A stretch of 28,548 nucleotides of DNA from Bacillota bacterium. Lineage in GTDB: Bacteria > Bacillota > Clostridia > Lachnospirales > Lachnospiraceae. The stretch lies in the NCBI GenBank assembly GCA_022717655.1, contig JAIIAN010000010.1:1-28548 (forward strand), written 5' to 3'. The notes beneath the pieces are model-generated. The model was given only the letters and a program-made list of their open reading frames with translations, did no database searches and was not told the origin of the DNA. Position numbers and translations under genes: made by a program. How positions within the stretch are numbered: the stretch's first letter is position 1; each line of letters opens with the position of its first letter. Shown piece by piece: positions 24,055-28,548 of the stretch.

Positions 24055-24128
24055 GTCGTCATAGCTCAGCTGGATAGAGCACTCGCCTCCTAAGCGAGGG
24101 GTCGGAGGTTCAAATCCTCTTGGCGACG
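24055..24128 (+). tRNA. tRNA-Arg (anticodon CCU)
   Basis: All four arms fold. The 7-bp acceptor stem is GTCGTCA with TGGCGAC (one G-T pair), the D arm GCTC/GAGC, the anticodon stem CTCGC/GCGAG with loop CTCCTAA, so the anticodon is CCT, and the T arm is GGAGG-TTCAAAT-CCTCT. CCA is not encoded. It reads AGG codons. The gene is followed by a strong terminator, and the region downstream is accessory, which fits tRNA-Arg(CCU) being a frequent integration site, although no duplicated tRNA 3' end was found in the window. Confidence 0.96.
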
Positions 24129-24134
24129 GGCTTC

Positions 24135-24185
24135 AAAGCGTTCGCTGTTAGCTAGATTAGCTGACAGCGAACGCTTTTCTTATTT
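24135..24185 (+). terminator. Terminator of tRNA-Arg
   Basis: AAAGCGTTCGCTGTTAGC pairs with GCTGACAGCGAACGCTTTT (one mismatch) around TAGATTA, followed by CTTATTTTC. The 250 bases from here to the next gene hold only the left 29-nt inverted repeat described separately. Confidence 0.9.
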
Positions 24186-24303
24186 TCTAATCACGTTCGT
24201 GACATTAAATTCCATTCAAAATGATCAAATTTCAGCTAACGCAAACCGGCAATACTGTTAAACATGGGTGGAGCTTGCTCTGTATGCGTACCCCTCTATA
24301 TAC

Positions 24304-24332
24304 CGAAACGCTCAGAGGCTGTTTTACAGTGG
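24304..24332 (+). repeat. Left copy of a 29-nt inverted repeat bracketing the accessory genes
   Basis: A block CGAAACGCTCAGAG, two bases GC, then TGTTTTACAGTGG. The reverse complement, differing only at the two middle bases, is at 28036-28064. The pair encloses the GNAT, MBL-fold, MarR, EamA and small membrane genes. Confidence 0.85.
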
Positions 24333-24435
24333 GGGAAAGGAAAAAATATCAAAAAACTGATGATTAATGGTGAGCTTGTGATAGAATGGAAAAAAGAGAA
24401 AAGCATAAAGGACGTAGTTGTGGAGAATATTTGTT

Positions 24436-24855
24436 ATGATTAGAAAGTTGCTGAGCGAAGATATTGATAGAGTTGCTGACATATGGTTGAAGACAAATCT
24501 GAAAGCACATTATTTTATTTCCAATCAATACTGGAAAAGTAATTATGAATTAGTGAAAGAAATGATGTCACAATCCGAAGTCTATGTGTATGAAGATGAT
24601 AAAATGATTCAAGGATTTGTAGGATTAAATGATGAATATATCGAAGGTATTTTTGTCTCTGATGAGATGCAGTCATGTGGCATAGGGAAGCTTTTATTGG
24701 ATTATATTAAGGATAAAAAAGTTAGATTACAATTAAATGTATACCAGAATAATACCAGAGCAATTTCTTTTTACCAAAGAGAAGGGTTCATTATTCAATG
24801 TGAAGGTTTGGATGAAGCTACTGGCGAAAAAGAGTACACCATGCTATGGAAATAA
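24436..24855 (+). CDS. GNAT-family N-acetyltransferase
   Basis: This 139-residue single-domain GNAT begins at MIRKLLSEDIDRVADIW; I prefer ATG 24436 over the in-frame ATG at 24418 because GGAG lies 10 nt upstream of the former. It has the acetyl-CoA pyrophosphate loop QSCGIGKLLLDYI (Q-x-x-G-x-G) after the beta4 strand EGIFVSDEM, and the C-terminal LNVYQNNTRAISFYQREGF motif. The substrate cannot be told from sequence; relatives acetylate small amines or protein N termini. It has A/T-rich codons like the rest of the accessory segment. It is preceded by the left inverted repeat and followed 81 nt later by a second GNAT gene. Confidence 0.88.
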   Translation: MIRKLLSEDIDRVADIWLKTNLKAHYFISNQYWKSNYELVKEMMSQSEVYVYEDDKMIQGFVGLNDEYIEGIFVSDEMQSCGIGKLLLDYIKDKKVRLQLNVYQNNTRAISFYQREGFIIQCEGLDEATGEKEYTMLWK

Positions 24856-24936
24856 AAATAGAAATCGGGATTTATGTCATTGACGTTAGCGACGAAAAAA
24901 TTATAAGTTTCATGCATGAGGCATATGGAGGAAATA

Positions 24937-25449
24937 ATGAATATAAGACAGTTCAGGGATTCTGATTTAGCACAGATGATAGCGATATGGAACGAGGTTG
25001 TTGAGGAAGGAATTGCCTTTCCACAAGAAGAACTTCTGACAATAGAAACAGGAAGAGATTTCTTTGGATTCCAGACCTATACGGCTGTAGCGGATGAGGA
25101 CGATAAAATATACGGGCTTTATATTCTTCATCCGAACAATGTAGGAAGGTGCGGACATATCTGCAATGCGAGCTATGCCGTTGCGAGCGTTAGCAGAGGC
25201 CTTCATATTGGAGAAAAACTCGTGAAAGATTGTCTGGAGCAGGCAAAGATTCATGGGTACAAAGTTCTTCAGTTCAATGCTGTTGTAGAGTCAAATATAC
25301 ATGCAAGGCATCTCTATGAGAGATTAGGATTCAAGCAGCTTGGAATCATCCCAGATGGCTTTAGAATGAAAGATGGACACTACGAGAATATCTGTCCTTA
25401 CTATACATATTTGTGTCCCATGCACATACAGACCACTTGTTTGGTGTGA
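24937..25449 (+). CDS. GNAT-family N-acetyltransferase with altered C-terminal end
   Basis: This 170-residue protein starts at MNIRQFRDSDLAQMIAIW (ribosome site GGAGGAAATA; an upstream ATG at 24916 is unlikely). Motifs are the V/A-S-x-x-R-G-L-H-I-G acetyl-CoA loop (SVSRGLHIGEKLVKDCL), and NAVVESNIHARHLYERLGF near the C terminus. The family usually ends close to the segment ENICPYYTYL; here 11 further residues (CPMHIQTTCLV) are read from DNA that, in another frame, encodes the HAHTDH motif of the next gene. So its 3' end has been joined to a truncated metallo-hydrolase gene. The enzyme core is complete and may be active. Substrate unknown. Confidence 0.85.
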   Translation: MNIRQFRDSDLAQMIAIWNEVVEEGIAFPQEELLTIETGRDFFGFQTYTAVADEDDKIYGLYILHPNNVGRCGHICNASYAVASVSRGLHIGEKLVKDCLEQAKIHGYKVLQFNAVVESNIHARHLYERLGFKQLGIIPDGFRMKDGHYENICPYYTYLCPMHIQTTCLV

Positions 25450-26039
25450 TATGGGTTGTTAGAATGATAGGACAACTTATGTGTCAAAACAAATATCAAG
25501 GAGTTCTAAAGGTGTATTGCCATGAAGGGCTGGAAGATATTATTCGTAGTATTTGTGGTATGGTATTGGCAGATAAAGTTACATCTTTGTTTGACGAGAG
25601 AATAATGTTTGTGAGCATCAAGGATGGAGAATGTTTTCAAGTTCTTGGTTGTGAATTGACAGCGTTTGATGTACGGTCAGATAAAATGAAACAATATGGA
25701 TTCATTATGAACTATAATGGTGGTAAGAAAATAGTTTTTTGTGGAGACGAACCTTTAACAGAGACGATGGAAGAAATTGCGTCCAGATGTGATTGGCTAT
25801 TGCATGAAGCATTTTGCTTGTATTCTGAAAGAGATATATTTAAACCATACGAGAAAGCACATAGTACAGTTAAGGATGCGTGTGAATTAGCGGAACGTTT
25901 AAAATGTAAAAACTTATTGCTATTCCATACAGAGGACAGCCATATTAACGAAAGGCAGATGTTATATAAAAAAGAAGGAATGAAGTATTTCTCTGGAATA
26001 TTACATATTCCAAATGATAGAGAAATTATTGAACTATAG
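25406..26039 (+). pseudogene. Metallo-beta-lactamase-fold hydrolase, 5'-truncated
   Basis: The frame opens with FVSHAHTDHLFGV, an H-x-H-x-D-H zinc motif normally found ~60-70 residues into this family, and continues through GKKIVFCGDEPL (metal-bridging Asp), WLLHEAFCL, KAHSTVKDACELAERL and LLFHTEDSH to DREIIEL. The layout is that of RNase Z-like MBL hydrolases. The N-terminal strands are missing: upstream in frame is the tail of the GNAT gene. The only starts are a GTG at 25413, three residues before the motif, and later ATGs. About 208 residues remain. It is probably non-functional, although all later metal ligands look intact. I infer a deletion that fused it to the GNAT gene. Confidence 0.8.
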
Positions 26040-26161
26040 GAAAAGTTACCATTCTTGTTTCAGATGACTTTGAGACAATTGAGTTATAAAATACAGGTTT
26101 TATTTGACTTTGATATTGACTGGATTATTTGTATTCAGCTTAATTTATATCTACAAACTTG

Positions 26162-26207
26162 TTGACGAGGAAACGAGTTTGTGATATTTTGTTTCTTTGG
26201 AAACGAG
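26162..26207 (+). promoter_or_regulatory. marR-eamA promoter with candidate MarR operator repeats
   Basis: TTGACG (26162-26167), 17 bp, TATTTT (26185-26190). GGAAACGAG occurs twice, at 26169-26177 between the boxes and at 26199-26207 overlapping the ribosome site, 30 bp apart. A reversed half-site GTTTC (26191-26195) sits before the second copy, making GTTTC-TTTG-GAAAC. Autorepression by the MarR product is a reasonable inference. The 120 bases before this, after the MBL remnant, show nothing else clear. Confidence 0.6.
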
Positions 26208-26215
26208 GTGCGATT

Positions 26216-26674
26216 ATGAAGGAATTACTTGTTTTGTTTGATGAATACCTAGAAAAACAGGATGTATTGTCGAAGCTTACAGAAGCAGAAAAACTCCACG
26301 ATTTAGGATATTCAGAAATACATACGATAGTGGCTATCCAAGAATTAGAGGAAGCAAATGTAACTGCTATTGCGGAAAAAATGCATATGACAAAAGGTGC
26401 AATCAGTAAGATTATAAAAAGATTATCTTCTTTAGGCGCGATAGAAACATACCAAAAGCCGGATAATAAACAAAAAATCTTTTATTCTCTTACAGAAACA
26501 GGGATGGCATTATATGAGGAGCATGCTGAAAGGCATTCTTTATGGGTAAAACGTGATAAAGCATTCATAGACCAATATTCGCAAAACGATATTCAGACAA
26601 TACAACAGTTTATGACAGATTTTAATTTGTACTTAGACAAGCAGATAAAGGAGCTAGAAGATAATGAAAAATAA
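26216..26674 (+). CDS. MarR-family transcriptional regulator
   Basis: This 152-residue winged-helix regulator is read from ATG 26216 (MKELLVLFDEYLEKQ), which has GAGGTG upstream; the ATG at 26159 lies upstream of the promoter boxes. The winged helix is at ~40-105: SEIHTIVAIQELEEANVTAIAEKM, recognition helix TKGAISKIIKRLSSLG, and wing KPDNKQKIFYSLTETG. N- and C-terminal helices form the dimer interface. It overlaps the EamA transporter gene by 11 nt, so the two are coupled. MarR proteins next to an exporter usually repress it until a ligand binds; the ligand here is unknown. Confidence 0.9.
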   Translation: MKELLVLFDEYLEKQDVLSKLTEAEKLHDLGYSEIHTIVAIQELEEANVTAIAEKMHMTKGAISKIIKRLSSLGAIETYQKPDNKQKIFYSLTETGMALYEEHAERHSLWVKRDKAFIDQYSQNDIQTIQQFMTDFNLYLDKQIKELEDNEK

Positions 26675-27554
26675 AATCAGTACACTATTGCCAATTATAG
26701 CAGGTGCTTTATGGGGAAGCGTTGGTGTCTTTGTAAGGGGATTTACTAATGGAAATATTGACAATGTTTCTATACTTGTAATGAGAGTATTATTTGCAGC
26801 AATTATGATGTTTGTATTTATTGCTATAAAGGATAAATCTCTTTTAAAGATAAATCTGAAAGATGTCTGGGTATTTGCTTGTGGTGGAATAGTAGCAATG
26901 TTTGGTATGAATTTTTGCTATAACAATGCCATAAATTCTTTATCGTTATCTTTGGCAGGAGTACTTCTTGCACTTAGTCCTGTTTTTGTTATGTTTTTGG
27001 CGGCAATATTATTCAAGGAAAAAATTACTGCACGCAGTATTGTGTGTATGATATTTGCACTTATAGGATGTACAATGGCGAGTGGTGTGATAGGTGGAGG
27101 AGAAATAGCTTTTTCGACATCTGGTATCTTATTTGGTATTGCGGCAGCATTTTTTTATGGCTTAACAAGTATATTTTCAAAGATTGCTATGGAAAAGGGA
27201 TATCATGCATTGACGATGACATTTTACAGTATGCTTATTCTAGCTATCGTTCTTCTGCCATTCGCGGATTGGAAGCTTGTTGGGGAATATGTGATGGTAT
27301 CGCCCGCGAACAACATTATTTTTATTCTAATGCATTCGCTATGCACAGCAGTTCTTCCATATCTGCTATATAATTTAGCTTTGTCTAATGTTGATGCATC
27401 TCTTGCTTCAATACTTGTAGCAGGTGCAGAACCATCAGCTGCAATGATTTTTGGTATTATATTCTTTGCTGAAATGCCATCAGTAGTATCAATTTTGGGA
27501 TTAGTTGTTACAATTGTTGCGTTGACTATACTTGTGATTAAACCTAATAACTAA
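26664..27554 (+). CDS. EamA-family (DMT superfamily) transporter
   Basis: This 296-residue membrane protein has ten predicted hydrophobic segments and the two tandem EamA repeats of the drug/metabolite transporter superfamily. It starts LLPIIAGALWGSVGVFVRG, the usual W-G-x-x-x-x-x-x-R segment of the first helix, and each half ends with a motif of the type LSPVFVMFLAAILFKEKIT and AEPSAAMIFGIIFFAE. The family exports amino acids, nucleobases or drugs; the substrate is not evident. It is coupled to the MarR regulator by an 11-nt overlap. No terminator is seen directly behind it; the next terminator is after the small membrane ORF at 27616. Confidence 0.92.
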   Translation: MKNKISTLLPIIAGALWGSVGVFVRGFTNGNIDNVSILVMRVLFAAIMMFVFIAIKDKSLLKINLKDVWVFACGGIVAMFGMNFCYNNAINSLSLSLAGVLLALSPVFVMFLAAILFKEKITARSIVCMIFALIGCTMASGVIGGGEIAFSTSGILFGIAAAFFYGLTSIFSKIAMEKGYHALTMTFYSMLILAIVLLPFADWKLVGEYVMVSPANNIIFILMHSLCTAVLPYLLYNLALSNVDASLASILVAGAEPSAAMIFGIIFFAEMPSVVSILGLVVTIVALTILVIKPNN

Positions 27555-27615
27555 TTTTAAATTTGGTAGAAGCACGCACAAATTTCAGTTTGCCAGAGAA
27601 AGGTATGGTGAGCGA

Positions 27616-27825
27616 ATGAGAATATTATACGAACTTTCATGGTTATGGGAGACGCTGGTCATTGCGCTTGCGGCTGCGGCTGTTTGCGTGGTTGGTGCCA
27701 TGCTAATCTGTAAGGCAGTAAAGAAGAACCTCAGCAAAAAAACGGCGGCAGTTATCGGCGCAGCAGCGTTTGCGGGCGCTGTTTTGGCAGTCATTGTGAT
27801 TGCCCGGACTCCGATGCCGCTTTGA
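27616..27825 (+). CDS. Small two-helix membrane protein, unknown function
   Basis: This 69-residue ORF encodes two hydrophobic segments (about 11-32 and 45-63) separated by a basic loop AVKKNLSKK. The start is preceded by AAAGGT 12 nt upstream. Its sequence is alanine-rich with many GCG/GGC codons, clearly more GC-rich than the A/T-rich EamA gene just before it, which points to a different origin. It is followed by a good terminator, supporting expression. I do not recognise the family. Proteins of this shape include small transporter partners and toxin-like peptides, but nothing here decides. Confidence 0.55.
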   Translation: MRILYELSWLWETLVIALAAAAVCVVGAMLICKAVKKNLSKKTAAVIGAAAFAGAVLAVIVIARTPMPL

Positions 27826-27882
27826 TTAAACGGGATGCTTGATTGCCTGTGCATAAGTACAACTTCCAGTTTGTGAAATTAT

Positions 27883-27920
27883 AGAGTGTATGGATTCCAA
27901 ATTCCATATGCTCTTTTTCT
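27883..27920 (+). terminator. Terminator after the small membrane ORF
   Basis: AGAGTGTATGGA pairs over 12 bp (two G-T) with TCCATATGCTCT around an 8-nt loop, followed by TTTTCTTTA. Confidence 0.82.
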
Positions 27921-27962
27921 TTACTTAATTTCAGAAAAAATGCAGAAATCTAATGTTACGAA

Positions 27963-28010
27963 TTTTTTACGAGTGGCATAAAAAAAAACTCGCAAGAAGA
28001 CTCGTAAGAA
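27963..28010. repeat. Inverted repeat beside the right 29-nt repeat
   Basis: TTACGAGT (27967-27974) and ACTCGTAA (28000-28007) face each other across 25 nt, embedded in A and T runs; a related ACTCGCAAG lies between them. Such clustered short repeats near an excisionase-type gene could be recombinase or Xis sites; this is inference. Confidence 0.5.
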
Positions 28011-28035
28011 AAAAAGTAAAAAAATTTGCTTTTGA

Positions 28036-28064
28036 CCACTGTAAAACATGCTCTGAGCGTTTCG
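28036..28064 (-). repeat. Right copy of the 29-nt inverted repeat
   Basis: Reverse complement of 24304-24332 with 27 of 29 positions identical; the mismatches are the two adjacent central bases. It ends 53 nt before the excisionase-like gene. Confidence 0.85.
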
Positions 28065-28117
28065 TTAGATGAAGGAATAATTTTTCTTTCATATTTCAAA
28101 GAAAAGAGGATAAAGAA

Positions 28118-28294
28118 ATGTCAGAGAAAAGATGTTATACAGTTCAGGAGTTACAGGAAATCTTAGGAGTCAGCAGACCTACTATTTATAACCTTTTAAA
28201 GAAAAAGGAATTCCGGTGGATCCAGTTGGATGGCGGAAAGTATCGCATCTCTAAGAAGAGTTTCGATGACTGGCTCGATAACTTGGAACAGTAA
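28118..28294 (+). CDS. Excisionase-family helix-turn-helix DNA-binding protein
   Basis: This 58-residue protein has the MerR/excisionase HTH: YTVQELQEILGVSRPTIY, a basic NLLKKKEFRWIQL turn, GGKYRISKKSFDDWL wing, and an acidic tail. This is the profile of small Xis/HTH_17 proteins found in Tn916/Tn1549-like conjugative elements of Firmicutes. It was too short for simple ORF calling but has an AGAGGA ribosome site 9 nt upstream and a strong terminator just downstream. An integrase would be expected nearby, but none lies within the window. It may direct excision of a neighbouring element or be a leftover. Confidence 0.85.
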   Translation: MSEKRCYTVQELQEILGVSRPTIYNLLKKKEFRWIQLDGGKYRISKKSFDDWLDNLEQ

Positions 28295-28299
28295 AAAAC

Positions 28300-28351
28300 A
28301 GGGTGTTGATCAGGCAGATTTTGTCTGCAATCGACATCCTAAATTTTTTTC
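28300..28351 (+). terminator. Terminator after the excisionase-like gene
   Basis: AGGGTGTTGAT pairs with ATCGACATCCT (11 bp with two G-T), enclosing GCAGA-TTTTG-TCTGC, then AAATTTTTTT. Confidence 0.85.
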
Positions 28352-28414
28352 TGGATTTGAGATATGATATAAGAAAAAAACATTGACACTAAAAAGACAG
28401 GAAGTGAAAAATAA

Positions 28415-28548
28415 ATGGCAACAGCAATTATGAAGCAAAAAGAAGTTCCGGAAATGGGAAAGCTGCTGGGATTAAAAAAGACAGATTGATATTGGCTGGT
28501 GCACAAAAATGTTTTTGAATCAAAAGAGATTGCAGAAAAGAAAAGGAT
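28415..28548 (+). pseudogene. Second HTH/excisionase-like gene interrupted by a TGA stop (partial)
   Basis: From ATG 28415 (AGGAAGTG upstream) the frame reads VPEMGKLLGLKKTD, then TGA at 28487-28489, then continues in the same frame YWLVHKNVFESKEIAEKK to the window end. The family I recall reads KKTDSYWLVHK, so a single serine codon TCA appears to have become TGA. Everything else keeps frame. It follows the excisionase-like gene in the same direction. The true 3' end is beyond the window, so further damage cannot be excluded. Confidence 0.7.

Noticed and set aside
24110..24128. Possible att duplication of the tRNA-Arg 3' end
   Set aside because: I looked for a second copy of the T-arm/acceptor sequence to the right and found none inside the window.
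24846..24965. 39-codon ORF overlapping the end of the first GNAT and the start of the second
   Set aside because: No ribosome site, no homology recognised, and it overlaps both genes in another frame.
1..28548. CRISPR array
   Set aside because: No set of regularly spaced identical repeats is present; the repeats found are pairs or tandem duplications.

Overview
The window reads as a chromosomal segment of a low-GC Gram-positive gut anaerobe, class Clostridia and most likely family Lachnospiraceae. The evidence is the combination of an archaeal-type AspRS next to gatCAB, LL-diaminopimelate aminotransferase, type III glutamine synthetase, an Amt-PII fusion, a glnA-linked ANTAR regulator, strong AAGGAG ribosome sites, and a Tn1549-like excisionase-type gene at the right edge. 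I cannot name the genus from sequence alone.

Layout. 1-213: a truncated IS200/IS605-type transposase remnant and the terminator of the gat operon. 248-4800 (minus): aspS-gatC-gatA-gatB, a complete route to Asn-tRNA(Asn) by transamidation; the AspRS carries the two residues linked to relaxed tRNA specificity. 4950-8107 (minus): glnA, an ANTAR-domain regulator and dapL, in that transcription order. 8300-10039 (minus): ammonium channel fused to a PII protein. 10040-10381: a palindrome-rich intergenic region. 10382-13915 (minus): glnN (type III glutamine synthetase) followed closely by purF. 13916-14414: a divergent control region. 14415-22056 (plus): pyrG-gltB-gltD, translationally coupled or nearly so. 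22180-23316 (minus): glycerate kinase, sharing a bidirectional terminator with gltD. 23317-28548: an accessory region with a surface-protein remnant, tRNA-Arg(CCU), two GNAT acetyltransferases, a beheaded metallo-beta-lactamase-fold gene, a MarR/EamA pair, a tiny membrane protein, an excisionase-like HTH gene and a second HTH gene broken by a stop codon. A pair of 29-nt inverted repeats 3.7 kb apart brackets most of this cargo.

How the parts work together. The core is a nitrogen-assimilation island: ammonium uptake and PII sensing, two unrelated glutamine synthetases, glutamate synthase, and two glutamine consumers (PurF, CTP synthase). The most interesting signal is regulatory. All four transcription units (glnA-ANTAR-dapL, amt-PII, glnN-purF, pyrG-gltBD) have an intrinsic terminator in the 5' leader, and in each a small hairpin with a six-base loop of form A-N-N-G-N-N occupies the 5' base of that terminator, so the two folds exclude each other. 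Three of the loops are exactly AAAGGC on different stems. A1/G4 hexaloops are the known signature of ANTAR-protein targets, and an ANTAR gene lies in the cluster. This suggests one RNA-binding antiterminator controlling the whole island, here with a single visible hairpin instead of the usual two. The claim rests on reading by eye and has not been tested by folding software or database search.
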